NCBI GenBank assembly: GCA_903843965.1
Contig: CAIMRY010000026.1
Coordinates: 52,209-116,208 of the forward strand
Source of the DNA: an uncultured delta proteobacterium
Lineage (GTDB): Bacteria > Desulfobacterota > Desulfovibrionia > Desulfovibrionales > Desulfovibrionaceae
Length of the DNA stretch: 64,000 nt
Direction: 5' to 3'
Every line of letters begins with the position of its first letter. Position 1 is the first letter of the stretch. The position numbers and the translations under genes are program-made. The notes below the pieces were generated by a model that had not been told where the DNA came from, searched no databases, and was given only the letters and a program-made list of their open reading frames with translations. Shown here piece after piece: positions 23,239-32,450 of the stretch.

Positions 23239-24655
23239 TGTCCTCCTTGTCCGCCTGGTGAACGGGCAGCTCGACGGTCAGGACAGCGCCGCCACCCGGC
23301 GCGTTCCCGGCCCTGATCCTGCCGCCGTGGTTTTTGACGATGCCGTAGCTAACCGAAAGGCCAAGCCCTGTGCCGCCCACGCCCTTGGTGCTGAAGAAGG
23401 GGTCGAAGACGTGAGGCATGTGCTCCGCCGGAATGCCCTTGCCTGTGTCGCGCAGCTCGATCTCCAGCATGCCCGGGGACTCGCCCGTCCTGGTGCTGAT
23501 GACCAGCCGCCGCTTTTTCCCGTCCGTGCTCTCCATCGCCTGGATGGCGTTGGTGACGATGTTCACCAGGACCTGGTAGATCTGGTTCTCGTCCACGAAA
23601 ACCGGCGCCAGGTCCGCCCCCAGGTTCAGCTCGACCTCGATGTTCGAGACATCGAGCATGTTCCGCACCAGGCGCATGGTCCCGGTCACCACCTCGTTTA
23701 AGGAGGTCTCGCGCGGGTTGGCCTGCTTGGGCTTGGAGAAGTTGAGCAGGCCGACCACGATCTGGCGGATGCGCTCCACCTCGCCCCCGACCTTGCGGAT
23801 GAAGTCCATGCGTTGCTCGCGGTCGAGGTCGTCGTAGAGGGTCTCGAAGGTCTCGGCCAGCATGGAGATGTTGTTCAGCGGGTTGGTGATCTCGTGCGCC
23901 ACCCCGGCGGTGAGCGTGCCGAGCGAGGCCAGCTTCTTGGCCTGCAACAGCTCGCTCTCGCGCGATTTCAGCTCGTCGGACATCGCATTCATGGCCCGCA
24001 GGACCGTGCCCAGTTCGTCGTTGGGGAACACGCCCTCGATGTGGCTGAAGCGGCCCTCGGCTATGGAGTGGGCCAGCTCCACTACGCGCGTCAGGGACTT
24101 CAGGATGCGCATGAAGACGATGGGCCCGGCGAGCACGGCCAGGCCCAGGATGACCAGAAAGGACAGGAACAGGCCCTGCCGCGAGGCGGCGATGATGGTG
24201 TTCACCTCGTCGCGCTCGGCGCGGGTGAGCCGCGTGGAAAAGTCGCGCACCCTGCGCCCGGCGTCGCGCAGGGCCTTTTCCGCAGCCGCGCTGCGGGCCC
24301 CGCTTTGGGCCGTCGCGGTGGCGATGCGCGAGTACTCGGCCAGATGGCCACGCAGGGTGCTGACATTGCCCGGCCCGGTGGCGTGCAGGATGTCCGGCCG
24401 CAGCTGGGTCAGGGTCTGCTCGGCCTGGGCGGCCCCGGCGGTGATCTGGCCCAGGGCCTCGTCCTCGTTGAACAAAAAGTAGTTCTTCTCGGCCAGGCGC
24501 ATCTCCAGCAGAGAGGCGTTGAGGTCGTCGGCCACCTCGACGAAGCGCAGCTTGGCCACCACGGCGTTCATGTCGCGGGAGGCGAAGACCAGGGTCAGCA
24601 CGATGAGCCCGGTGGTCAGAACGCCGCTTAAGATCAGCAGGTGCCTAATCTTCAC
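23207..24655 (-). CDS. Membrane sensor histidine kinase
   Basis: A 482-aa kinase beginning at GTG 24655. TM1 (~5-25), a periplasmic four-helix-type sensor (~26-178, with the LRFVEVADDLNASLLEMRLA pattern of helical-bundle sensors), TM2 (~180-200), HAMP (~200-252), HisKA with the phospho-His in AGVAHEITNPLNN, and HATPase (VNIVTNAIQAM, DTGKGIPAEH, GTGLGLSVSYG). It resembles NtrB/ZraS-like kinases. The start overlaps the upstream DUF202-type gene by 11 bp and the end overlaps the response regulator by 32 bp. The ligand is unknown. Confidence 0.93.
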   Translation of the reverse strand: MKIRHLLILSGVLTTGLIVLTLVFASRDMNAVVAKLRFVEVADDLNASLLEMRLAEKNYFLFNEDEALGQITAGAAQAEQTLTQLRPDILHATGPGNVSTLRGHLAEYSRIATATAQSGARSAAAEKALRDAGRRVRDFSTRLTRAERDEVNTIIAASRQGLFLSFLVILGLAVLAGPIVFMRILKSLTRVVELAHSIAEGRFSHIEGVFPNDELGTVLRAMNAMSDELKSRESELLQAKKLASLGTLTAGVAHEITNPLNNISMLAETFETLYDDLDREQRMDFIRKVGGEVERIRQIVVGLLNFSKPKQANPRETSLNEVVTGTMRLVRNMLDVSNIEVELNLGADLAPVFVDENQIYQVLVNIVTNAIQAMESTDGKKRRLVISTRTGESPGMLEIELRDTGKGIPAEHMPHVFDPFFSTKGVGGTGLGLSVSYGIVKNHGGRIRAGNAPGGGAVLTVELPVHQADKEDNDGRTENHGH

Positions 24656-25871
24656 AGTTCCCCCACTCGATGCAGCGCGGCGTCTCCGTGGGCTCGCGCC
24701 GGACAGGCCAGTACCAGACCGTCCCCTCCACGATCATGAGCAGCCCGGCCAGGATGAGCACGCCGTCGAAAATGCTCAAGGGGCTGAGGCCGAAGTACTT
24801 GATCAGGCCCAGGCCCAGGCAGCCCAGGGTCACGCCGGTGCGCAGCAGGGCCAGGCCGGTGCGCGCGCGCGCGGCCACCGTGCGGTAGCAGGCGCAGACC
24901 GTGCGCTGGGCAGCCAAGACGTTGCGCTCGCGCGCAAGGTGGATGCGCTCGCGGAAGCCTGCGTCCGTGACCAGGATGGTGGAGTGCCTGCACAAGAGGT
25001 CGCCCAGGCGGCCCAGCATGGTCGGCTTGACCGGCTGCTCGCGCCTGGCCTGGCTGTCGTCGATGTAGTGGAAGTCCTCCAGGAACTCGATAGTGGCCGA
25101 GGTGACTTCGACCAGGGTCTGCACCGCCGGGGGCGCGATGCCCGGGCTGCGCGCCTGGAGGTAGTTGGCCAGGCTGGCCCCGGCCACGGCCAGGCCCATG
25201 GCGATGAACACCCAGTAGACCACGGGGTGGGCCTCGAAGCGCTGGGCGCGCAGCATGGAGTTGGACAGGGTGACCAGTCCCAGGCCCCAACGCAGCACGT
25301 TCAGGCTGGTGCGGGCCCTGGCCATGTCCGTGCGGTAGCAGGCCAGCTTGGTGCGCCAATGGGCCATGGTGTTGCGCCAGTAGGCCAGGTAGGTCCGCTC
25401 CGCGCCGATCTGGCTGCCGGAGGCGCGGCGCAGAAAGTCCTCCACGAACCTGTGGATGTCGCGTCGCAGGGCCACGCGCCAGATGATCTCCCGGCCCTGG
25501 AAATGCCCGGCCACCTCCTGCTCGGTGTCCAGGTCGCCGGGGGCGCACACGGCCACGATGACCGCGCCGGAATCCGTGAACCCCAGGGGGAACCAGCAGC
25601 CGTCGGCCAGCAGGGCCTGGTCGACCTGCGCCACCAGCTCCACCGGCACGGACAGGCGCTCGTCGTAGGCCACGGCCTGCAGCCCGTGGCGCCGGGCCAG
25701 GGACTGCAGGATGGCGGAATCCGGCACCCCGGCCTGCAGCAGCGCGCTTGCCGGGTCGTCGCCCCTGGCCAGGGCGGCGGCCAGGGCGCGGGTGGCGGCC
25801 TCCCCGGCGTTTTGGGCCAGGGTGGCGTAGGGCTCCGGCAGAGCCTGGGCGCGGGGCTGGTCAGCGGCCAT
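24645..25871 (-). CDS. Membrane protein with GspE-N-like and DUF202-like repeats (2)
   Basis: A 408-aa protein. ATG 25871 is chosen: GGAG lies 8 bp upstream and it overlaps the previous stop by 11 bp; an in-frame ATG at 25913 is possible. The N-terminal ~130 residues resemble the N-terminal domain of type II secretion/pilus ATPases (ALLQAGVPD, then ALLADGCWFPLGF and VAVCAPGDLD). Two helical modules follow, each a run of RT-spaced heptads (ERTYLAYWRNTMAHWRTK; RTVAARARTGLALLRTG) leading into two membrane helices, as in DUF202/YidH proteins. The conserved WYWP stretch ends the second. No enzyme motif is seen. Function unknown; the operon with a kinase and regulator points to a sensing or signalling role. 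Confidence 0.75.
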   Translation of the reverse strand: MAADQPRAQALPEPYATLAQNAGEAATRALAAALARGDDPASALLQAGVPDSAILQSLARRHGLQAVAYDERLSVPVELVAQVDQALLADGCWFPLGFTDSGAVIVAVCAPGDLDTEQEVAGHFQGREIIWRVALRRDIHRFVEDFLRRASGSQIGAERTYLAYWRNTMAHWRTKLACYRTDMARARTSLNVLRWGLGLVTLSNSMLRAQRFEAHPVVYWVFIAMGLAVAGASLANYLQARSPGIAPPAVQTLVEVTSATIEFLEDFHYIDDSQARREQPVKPTMLGRLGDLLCRHSTILVTDAGFRERIHLARERNVLAAQRTVCACYRTVAARARTGLALLRTGVTLGCLGLGLIKYFGLSPLSIFDGVLILAGLLMIVEGTVWYWPVRREPTETPRCIEWGNCED

Positions 25872-27468
25872 TGCTGAACTCCGTCCTGGGCCAGGCGGAC
25901 ACCGGCCGGGCATAGTCCGGCAGGGCGATCTCCATGTCGTGGGAGCAGTAGGGCAGGCTCTGGCGCGCCCGTTCCGAGGGCAGGTACCAGTACAGCCCGT
26001 CGGTGGTCAGGAGGATGCCCAGGCCGAGCACGAAGAGCTCCAGCGCGGACCAGGCCGGGTTGCGCAGGCCGAAGGACACGAGCAGGCCCAGGCCCACGGC
26101 GGAAAAGTTCATGCCCGTGCGGATGAAGGCCAGCCCGGTGCGGGCTCGGGACATGTGCGTGCGCAGCCGGGCCATGACGTTGCGGCGCTCGGCCAGGAGC
26201 GTGCGCTCCAGGGCCAGGCCGGTGGTGCCCCAGATGCCGGGCGCGCCGCCCTGGAGCACCGCCGGGCGTCTGCCTCCCTGCGCCGGACTGTCGTGTGCCG
26301 GATTGTCGTGTGCCGGACTATCGTGTGCCGAGTCAGCATGTGGAGGTTGGACCAGGTCCCAGCAGGTGCTCTTGGCCTCGGCCCGGCTGATGGAGTCAAA
26401 GCTCTCCCGCCCGGCCCTGCGGCCCGGATAGTACCAGGCCAGCCCCTCCAGGGTCATGGCCAGGCCCAGGGCGATGAGCAGCCAGCCCAGCTGTCCCCAG
26501 CCGCCGCCGGAATACTGGCGGGTCAGGGCCGTGCCGATGCCGGCCAGGGCCACGCCGGTGCGGCCCAGGGCCATGCCCGTGCGGGACTTGCCCATCTGGG
26601 TGCGGAAATAGGCCAGCAGCGTGCGCTCCTCGGCCAGGTCGGTGCGGTCCAGGGCCAGAAAGCGCCGCCGCATGACCGGCGAGAGGGTGTCCCAGTCGTT
26701 GCGCAGCTCCTGGGCTCCGGGCACCGGCGCGGTGCGTGCGAACACCGGGCAGAAGCCGCGCAGGGTGGCGAACAGCGCGCTGACGCCCTCCGGGGCCTGC
26801 GGCAGGCCGCTGGTCAGGCGCTGGCGCGAGAGCCGCCGCGCGGGCAGGTACCAGAGCAGTCCGTCGGCCACGAGGAAAAACGCGGCCCCGAGCAGGGCCA
26901 GCTCCACCAGGGAGGTCCAGCCCAGGCCGAAGATGCGCAGCAAAAGCAGGACCGCCGTGGCAAAGGCCAGCCCGGTGCGGAACATGGCCAGCCCGGTGCG
27001 GCCCTTGGCGAAGACGGTGCGGCGGCTGGCCAGAAACGAGCGGCGGTTGGCCAGATAGGTCCGGACCTTGGCCAGGGAGGTCCTGTTGGCCAGGCCGGGA
27101 AAGCCGGGGTTCACGTCCTCGTTGTTGGCTATGGTCCAGGCCAGGTCCCGGGCCGAGATGCGCAGGAAGTCGATGCGCTGGGCCCCGATGGTTCGCCGGA
27201 CGTCCTCGGCCACGGCGGGGTCGCCGGGGTGCACGGCGGCCACCCGGGCCAGGCCGTCCTCCAGCGACAGCGGGAGCCAGCCCGCAGTCTTCAGCCGGTC
27301 GAGGTCGAGATGGCGCAGCAGGGCGCGGGGAACGAGCAGCTCCTCGTCAAAGGAGATCTCATGGATGTCGGCCGGGATGCGGTGGCGGGCTTCCTGCCTG
27401 CCGTCGCGCTCCCGGTGCATGGCGGTGCCGCCGGTCCTGTCGATATATGGAGGTGCTGTCTCAGGCAT
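25861..27468 (-). CDS. Membrane protein with three DUF202-like repeats (1)
   Basis: A 535-aa paralogue of the next gene. The N-terminal ~110 residues again look like a GspE-N-type domain (ELLVPRALLRHLDLDRLKTA, ARVAAVHPGDPA). Three DUF202-like modules follow (~135-240, ~285-370, ~400-490). Each has regularly spaced Arg-Thr or Arg-Arg pairs, for example KGRTGLAMFRTGLAF, ERTLLAYFRTQMGKSRTGM and ERTLLAERRNVMARLRTHM, then two membrane helices ending in LLWYLP, LAWYYP or LYWYLP. The linker before the third module holds a 15-bp tandem repeat. The start at 27468 lacks a clear ribosome site; ATG 27420 is an alternative. First gene of a four-gene overlapping operon. No function can be assigned. Confidence 0.75.
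   Translation of the reverse strand: MPETAPPYIDRTGGTAMHRERDGRQEARHRIPADIHEISFDEELLVPRALLRHLDLDRLKTAGWLPLSLEDGLARVAAVHPGDPAVAEDVRRTIGAQRIDFLRISARDLAWTIANNEDVNPGFPGLANRTSLAKVRTYLANRRSFLASRRTVFAKGRTGLAMFRTGLAFATAVLLLLRIFGLGWTSLVELALLGAAFFLVADGLLWYLPARRLSRQRLTSGLPQAPEGVSALFATLRGFCPVFARTAPVPGAQELRNDWDTLSPVMRRRFLALDRTDLAEERTLLAYFRTQMGKSRTGMALGRTGVALAGIGTALTRQYSGGGWGQLGWLLIALGLAMTLEGLAWYYPGRRAGRESFDSISRAEAKSTCWDLVQPPHADSAHDSPAHDNPAHDSPAQGGRRPAVLQGGAPGIWGTTGLALERTLLAERRNVMARLRTHMSRARTGLAFIRTGMNFSAVGLGLLVSFGLRNPAWSALELFVLGLGILLTTDGLYWYLPSERARQSLPYCSHDMEIALPDYARPVSAWPRTEFSNGR
26281..26337 (-). repeat. 15-bp in-frame tandem repeat
   Basis: Three full 15-bp units (26281-26325) and a partial one encode an AHDSP/AHDNP-type repeat in the linker of the first DUF202-type protein. 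Members differ by one or two bases. Confidence 0.9.
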
Positions 27469-27785
27469 AGGGATCGTGTGCCGGGGCGTCTGGCTGCGGT
27501 TACTGGTTGCGTTCGGCGTGCGCTCTCTTTCGGGTCAAGGGCCACGAGCGCCCAAGCGCAGGGTCCGGGGCGCCGCTCGCCAACAGTGCGCGTGTGTACC
27601 CCAGGAGGCGGGGAAACACAAGGTGGCCGGGCGCGGCGACCGGGAGCTTGGCCCGCATTCCGGAACAGGGGGGGCAGGGGCCGGGCCGGAGGCCGCGCAC
27701 CGTGCGCACGACCGCTGGCGGAGAGCCAGGCCCGCCCCGCCTGTTGCGCGCGGGAGCGGGCCGCTTGCTTGTCCGTCGCGCCTGG
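27469..27785 (-). other. 317-bp intergenic region
   Basis: GC-rich with no coding sequence I can support. It must hold the promoter of the DUF202/kinase operon and the end of the Pst/Mop operon. No clear promoter or terminator was recognised. Confidence 0.5.
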
Positions 27786-27995
27786 TTATTCCTTGACCGG
27801 CAGCACATGGATGGCCTTGATGAAGACCATGATCTCATCGCCCGGCTTGAGGTCCAGATCCTCCACGGACTCCGTGGTCAAGACCGAGGCCATCTCGCCC
27901 GGCTGCGTCACCTTAAACTTGACCAGGGACATGATGTCGCCCTTGTTCACGCTCGTGACTGTGGCCTTCAGCTTGTTGCGCGCGCCGTACTTCAT
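27786..27995 (-). CDS. mop: Molbindin (Mop, molybdenum-pterin-binding protein)
   Basis: A 69-aa single TOBE/Mop domain protein: MKYGARNKLKATVTSV at the start, then VNKGDIMSLVKF and a DLKPGDEIMVFIKAI end, all typical of molbindins. AAAGGAG stands 8 bp before ATG 27995. Molbindins bind molybdate or tungstate in the cytoplasm as oligomers and serve as storage or as sensors. It lies about 95 bp after pstB on the same strand, at the end of an oxyanion ABC cassette. In a genome region with a molybdopterin enzyme and an aldehyde oxidoreductase this makes sense. Confidence 0.92.
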   Translation of the reverse strand: MKYGARNKLKATVTSVNKGDIMSLVKFKVTQPGEMASVLTTESVEDLDLKPGDEIMVFIKAIHVLPVKE

Positions 27996-28089
27996 GGCCT
28001 GCTCCTTTGGTTTCGGATCATGCGGTTTCGGATCATGCGGCCCGGGCCTGGGCCCTGCAGCCCTCAACGCCGAGTGACGAAAAGCGGGC

Positions 28090-28857
28090 TCAGAACAGCT
28101 CGTCCATGAGGGCGAGCAGCCGGTCCTTGTCGCCCAGGGCCTGGCTGTCCACGGCCTCGATCTGGCCGCCCTCGCGCAGCACGAACATGGACCGGGCCAG
28201 ACGGCGGGCCTGGTTCAGGCTGTGGGAGACCACGAGCAGAGTATAGCGCGCGGCCAGCTCCAGCAGCAGCTCCTCGATGCCGCGCGCGGCCTTGTAGTCC
28301 AGGGAGGCCGTGGGCTCGTCGAGCAGCAGGATGTCCGGGGCAAAGGCCAGGGTCCGGGCCAGGCACAGGCGCTGCTGCTGCCCGCCGGAAAGGGACTGGG
28401 CCGGGTGGGCCAGGCGGTCCTTGACCTCGTCCCAGAGGCGGGCCTCGCGCAGGGCCTGCTCCGTGCGGGCCTCGATCTCCGCCGCGTCGAGGCCCAGGGC
28501 CAGCTTGAGCGGCAGGCCGAGGTTGCGCTCCACGCTGAGGGGCAGCACATTGGGCGACTGGAAGACCATGCCCACGCGCTTGCGCAGGTCCTCCACCACG
28601 GTTCCGGGGCCGTAGGCCTCCACCCATTCCCCTCCCAGTCCCCTGTCCAGACGCAGGCGCACCTGGCCCGTGGTGACGCAGTCCGGCAGGCACTCGTTGA
28701 GCCTATTGACGGCCCGCAAAAGCGTGGTCTTGCCCGAGCCGGAGCGCCCCACCAGGACCGTGGGGCCGCCCGCCTGGATCTCCAGGTTCAGGCCGCGCAG
28801 GACTTCCCGGCCGGCAAAGGACACGCTCAGGTTGTCCACACAAATGGCGTTGTTCAT
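28090..28857 (-). CDS. pstB: Phosphate/oxyanion ABC importer ATPase (PstB-like)
   Basis: A 255-aa ABC ATPase. Walker A GRSGSGKTT, Q loop MVFQSPNVLP, signature LSGGQQQR, Walker B LLLDEPTASLD and H-loop VVSHS are complete. The stretch RAVNRLNEC after Walker A is characteristic of PstB. ATG 28857 overlaps the permease stop by four bases (ATGA), so translation is coupled. It powers uptake through the fused permease encoded upstream. Confidence 0.88.
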   Translation of the reverse strand: MNNAICVDNLSVSFAGREVLRGLNLEIQAGGPTVLVGRSGSGKTTLLRAVNRLNECLPDCVTTGQVRLRLDRGLGGEWVEAYGPGTVVEDLRKRVGMVFQSPNVLPLSVERNLGLPLKLALGLDAAEIEARTEQALREARLWDEVKDRLAHPAQSLSGGQQQRLCLARTLAFAPDILLLDEPTASLDYKAARGIEELLLELAARYTLLVVSHSLNQARRLARSMFVLREGGQIEAVDSQALGDKDRLLALMDELF

Positions 28858-30755
28858 GCGCGCAGGCTCCCGTTCCTGGTAGTGCTCCCGCTTTTCCAGC
28901 GCCGCTCCAGGCCCGCTTGGAGCCTGCGCGAGGCCGCGAACAGGGCGGCGGTGAGGCAGAGCAGCACCAGGGCCGCGCCAAAGGCCTGGCCCAGCTCCTG
29001 CGGGCTTTGATACTCGGCCGCCAGGTAGTAGATGTGGAAGGGCAGGGCCTCGAATTTGTCGGTCAACAGTCCGGGCGCTCCGGCATTGGCCACCACGCCG
29101 GTGAGCAGGATCACCGCCGTGTCTTCCGCCGCGCGGCCCACGGCCAAAATCACGCCGCCCAGGATGCCCTGGCTCGCCGCAGGCAGCAGGATGCGCGAGA
29201 CGATCTGCCAGCGCGACAGGCCCAGGCTCGCGCCCGTGAGCCGAAGCTCCGGCGGCAGGCCCTCTAGGCAGGAGCGCGTGGAGCTGATGAGGTACGGCAG
29301 CACCAGCAGGGCCAGGCACAGGGCCGAGAGCAAAAGGCAGGTGTTGGCCCCGGGCCACAGGGTCTTGCGCAACAGCAGGATCAGGGCGAAGCCGAACAGG
29401 CCCATGAGGATGGACGGGATGCCCGCCAACAGGTCCACGCAGAAGTTCAGCAGGGCCTTGGCGCGACCGGTGGCGTACACGGCCAGGCAGATGCCGCTGG
29501 CGATGCCCAGGGGCACGGCCAGGCAGCACGAGACCAGCACCAGGTACAGCGTGCCCTGGCAGGCGGGCCAGAGGCCCTCGAACACCGGCGCGCCGTGGAG
29601 CAGGGCGGCAAGCGGCGGCGTTGCGCCGAAGAAGAGCGCCAGGCTCAGGCTGGGCAGGCCCCGCCAGAGCAGATAGGCCATGAGCCCGAAAAACGCGGCG
29701 GGCACGCTGAGCGCGGCGGCCCAGGCCAGGGGCGGCAGGGCGCGCTCGGCCAGTCTGAGCCCCGGCCTAGACATGGCCGCCCCGGCGCAGGCCCGCCTGC
29801 CCGCCTGCCCGCCGCCCGGCCAGGAGCTTTTCGGCCAATTGCCTTCGGGCCGGGTGCTTTCCGACCGGATGCGGCGCAGGCCCAGGTTCACGGCCAGGGT
29901 GATCAGGAACAGGACCACCCCGCAGGCGAACAACGAGGTGTAGGCCGCGCTCTGGCTGTCGGTCGCCACCACGAGCGCAATGTGCGCGGTAAGCGCGCGC
30001 AGGGCGTCCAGCGGGCTGTGCGGCACCTGGGCGGCGTTTCCGGCCAGCATCAGCGGGATCAGCGTGTCGCCCACGGCCCGGCCGAAGCCCAGCACGGCCG
30101 CGGCCTTGAGCCCGCGCGCGGACAGGGGCAGGGTCAGGTGCAGCAGCTCCTGCGCGCGGGTCAAGCCCAGGGCTGCGGCGGTGAGGCGCAGCGGCGGGCC
30201 AACAAGGCGCAGTTGGCTGTCCAGCACCAGCACGATGGTCGGCAGCACCAGGACGGCCAAGACCAGCAGCGCCGCCAGCCAGGAGAAGCCGGAGCCGGAG
30301 AACCCGCTGCGGATGAGCGGCACCAGCAGAAACACCGAAACCAGCCCGTACACAACAGTGGGCACGCTGGTCATGAGCCGGATGACGGCCATGAGCGGAC
30401 GCCCCAAATCGACAGAGGGCCTGGCCGGGCCCAGCCCGTGCACGAAGCAGCACAGGCCGAGGCCCAGCGGATAGGCCAGGAGCATGGCCGAGGAGCTGAG
30501 CAGCAGGGAGCCCACGACCATGGGCAGGATGCCGAACTGCCCGGACGTGGGCCGCCAGTGCCAGGAGAGCACCGCGCCGAGCTGGTCGCCGCTTAGAAGC
30601 GGCAGGCAGAAGTAGGCCAGGAAGCCGAAGATGGCCGCCACGCACAGCACGGACACCCCGGCCGCAGTGAAGAGCAGGGCCGTGACGAGCCTGTCGAGAG
30701 AAAGGCCGCCACGGCCCGCGCCGTGTCTGCTGGGGGTGTGCCCGGTTCCGGCCAT
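28854..30755 (-). CDS. Fused PstC-PstA permease
   Basis: One 633-aa protein that carries both permease halves of a Pst-type importer. The N half (~20-300) has about six helices and the inner-loop motif GRAVGDTLIPLMLAGN. The C half (~335-615) has the paired motif GRAAEDTAVILLTG. PstC and PstA are normally separate proteins of about 300 aa each; here a Gly/Ser/Trp-rich linker of ~45 residues joins them. An internal Met (MSRPGLRL) at the linker could allow a separate start, but no stop separates the halves. Gene order is binding protein, permease, ATPase. The fusion is seen directly; phosphate as substrate is inferred and molybdate or tungstate cannot be excluded. Confidence 0.87.
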   Translation of the reverse strand: MAGTGHTPSRHGAGRGGLSLDRLVTALLFTAAGVSVLCVAAIFGFLAYFCLPLLSGDQLGAVLSWHWRPTSGQFGILPMVVGSLLLSSSAMLLAYPLGLGLCCFVHGLGPARPSVDLGRPLMAVIRLMTSVPTVVYGLVSVFLLVPLIRSGFSGSGFSWLAALLVLAVLVLPTIVLVLDSQLRLVGPPLRLTAAALGLTRAQELLHLTLPLSARGLKAAAVLGFGRAVGDTLIPLMLAGNAAQVPHSPLDALRALTAHIALVVATDSQSAAYTSLFACGVVLFLITLAVNLGLRRIRSESTRPEGNWPKSSWPGGGQAGRRACAGAAMSRPGLRLAERALPPLAWAAALSVPAAFFGLMAYLLWRGLPSLSLALFFGATPPLAALLHGAPVFEGLWPACQGTLYLVLVSCCLAVPLGIASGICLAVYATGRAKALLNFCVDLLAGIPSILMGLFGFALILLLRKTLWPGANTCLLLSALCLALLVLPYLISSTRSCLEGLPPELRLTGASLGLSRWQIVSRILLPAASQGILGGVILAVGRAAEDTAVILLTGVVANAGAPGLLTDKFEALPFHIYYLAAEYQSPQELGQAFGAALVLLCLTAALFAASRRLQAGLERRWKSGSTTRNGSLRA

Positions 30756-30773
30756 GTCCGGATGTCCCGTCCG

Positions 30774-31610
30774 CTAGCGGGTGGGGATGTAGCCGCTGGC
30801 GCTGGTGATCTGCGCGCCCTCCGGGCTCTGGATGTAGGCGATGAAGTCGGCCACGAGGCCCTTGGGCTCGCCCTTGGTGTTCATGTAGAGCTTGCGGGTC
30901 ACCGGGTACGTGCCGTTCTTGGCGTTGTCCTGGTCGGGCGCCACGCCGTCCAGGGTGGGGGCCTTGATGCTGGCGTCGATGTGCCCGATGGACACGTAGC
31001 CGATGCCGTCGGCATCCCCGGCCAGGGCGGTCTTCATGGCCCCGTTGGAGGCCACGACGTTGGCCGATTCGGCGATCCTGCCCTTCTTCAGCATGATCTC
31101 CCAGAAGACCTCGCGGGTGCCGCTGGCCTCGTCGCGGGTGTACAGGTGGATGGCTGCGTCGTGGCCGCCCAGGGCCTTCCAGTTGGTGATCTTGCCCGCG
31201 AAGACGTCCTGCACCTGGGCGTGGGTCAGGTTCGCCACCGGGTTCTTGGGGTGCACCACGGCGGCCACGCCGTCGATGGCGAAGGCGTATGACTTCAGCC
31301 CGTATTTGGCGATCTCGGCGGGGCTGAGCGCCCGGCCCGTGTTGCCGATGTCCACCAGGCCCTCGCCCACCTTCTGCACGCCCACGCCGGAGCCGCCGCC
31401 AGCAACCGTGATGCGGATGGCCGGGCTGGTCTGCATGATGCGCTTGGCCGCCTCCTTCATCACCGGGATGTGCGCCGTGCCGCCCGCGATGTCGATCTTG
31501 CCGGATTTTCCGGCAAAGACGCCGGGGTCCGAGGCCTGGGCCAGGCCAGCGCACAGCAGCAGGGACAGGGTCAGCACCGACAGAATAAGACCGTTGCGCA
31601 CTGTGCTCAT
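30774..31610 (-). CDS. pstS: Pst-type periplasmic oxyanion-binding protein
   Basis: A 278-aa exported solute-binding protein. ATG 31610 gives a clean signal peptide (STVRNGLILSVLTLSLLLC to AQA). Family features: GGGSGVGVQKVGEG, DIGNTGRALSPAE, FAGKITNWKALGG and TRDEASGTREVFWE, which match the PstS-like group that binds tetrahedral oxyanions with Ser, Thr, Asp and Arg. It ends in SGYIPTR. First gene of the Pst-type operon; 18 bp before the permease. Phosphate is the usual ligand of the family. Confidence 0.87.
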   Translation of the reverse strand: MSTVRNGLILSVLTLSLLLCAGLAQASDPGVFAGKSGKIDIAGGTAHIPVMKEAAKRIMQTSPAIRITVAGGGSGVGVQKVGEGLVDIGNTGRALSPAEIAKYGLKSYAFAIDGVAAVVHPKNPVANLTHAQVQDVFAGKITNWKALGGHDAAIHLYTRDEASGTREVFWEIMLKKGRIAESANVVASNGAMKTALAGDADGIGYVSIGHIDASIKAPTLDGVAPDQDNAKNGTYPVTRKLYMNTKGEPKGLVADFIAYIQSPEGAQITSASGYIPTR

Positions 31611-32450
31611 GTGCTCCATCTCCTTGGGCTTGGTGTGGACGGACCGGCCCGGATTCCGGGCCGAAGCAGCGATGCTTGTTAAATACGACGAATTGGTTAT
31701 GACTATGCCTTTTTGCGGCGTGAGGCAATCGAAACCGCCTCCTTTTGCCCCCGGAATCCGTTCGTGCGCCCATTCCACCTGTCAACTTTTGTCCACATGC
31801 GCCAGCTTTGGCACCGCAGCGTGGGTGCCTGGCTTTCCCTGGCCCCTACCACGCCGCACGGCGGCGCAGGCCTGGAACTTTCGGCTGCTGGCCACAGGCT
31901 TGGAATGTGCAGCGGGCAGCCAGGGCCGGTGCGCTGCGTTCAGCCGTTCCAGGCGTTGCCGGTCCCGGCGGCTTGGGGGGGGCAGGGCGCGCGGGCCGCG
32001 CCTGCACGTTCGCAGGCCAGGAGGCGCTGTCGGGATCGGCGAACCCTGTGGCCCTGCTTCCCCTTTCGCCCTTGGCCAGGCCGGCGACTGCGGGAGCCTG
32101 TTGCCCGCCACGGGCCCGGCGGTCGCCACGGGCCCGGCTGTCGTGGTCAGGTCGCGGTTTGGCACCAGGGCCGGGAGAGCGCCCAGCGCCCTGGCCTTGG
32201 CCGTGCAGCTGGACGTGTTGCCCATGGACGAACCGTTGTCGCGCTGGATGCGCACGCGCGTCTGTCGGCGCAGCGCGGGTTTTCTGCAAAAGGCGCCGCA
32301 AGACCGTGGTCTTCGTCACCCCCGGCATCGACGAGGGCGCGCACCTGCCAGGACCGAGTTATGCTTATTTGAACATATTGACGAAACTGCGCGGCATGTC
32401 CACAGTAAGGATATGGAAAAATGTGTTTACGGGCAGGAGGCAATGCCTGC
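31611..32450. other. 840-bp divergent intergenic region
   Basis: It holds the leader of pstS (minus) and of the sigma-factor gene (plus). A stretch at 31675-31715 is AT-rich and probably includes the pst promoter. From 31760 to 32330 the DNA is GC-rich with many short open frames on all strands but no homology I recognise. AGGAGG for the sigma gene is at 32435-32440. Confidence 0.5.
31645..31663 (-). promoter_or_regulatory. Palindrome in the pstS leader
   Basis: CGGCCCGGA-T-TCCGGGCCG has perfect 9-bp arms around one base, 35 bp before the pstS start. It could be an operator or a leader hairpin that affects translation. Confidence 0.45.

Noticed and set aside
31675..31715. Pho box upstream of pstS
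   Set aside because: GTCATAA-like words occur but no pair of 7-bp direct repeats with the proper spacing was found.
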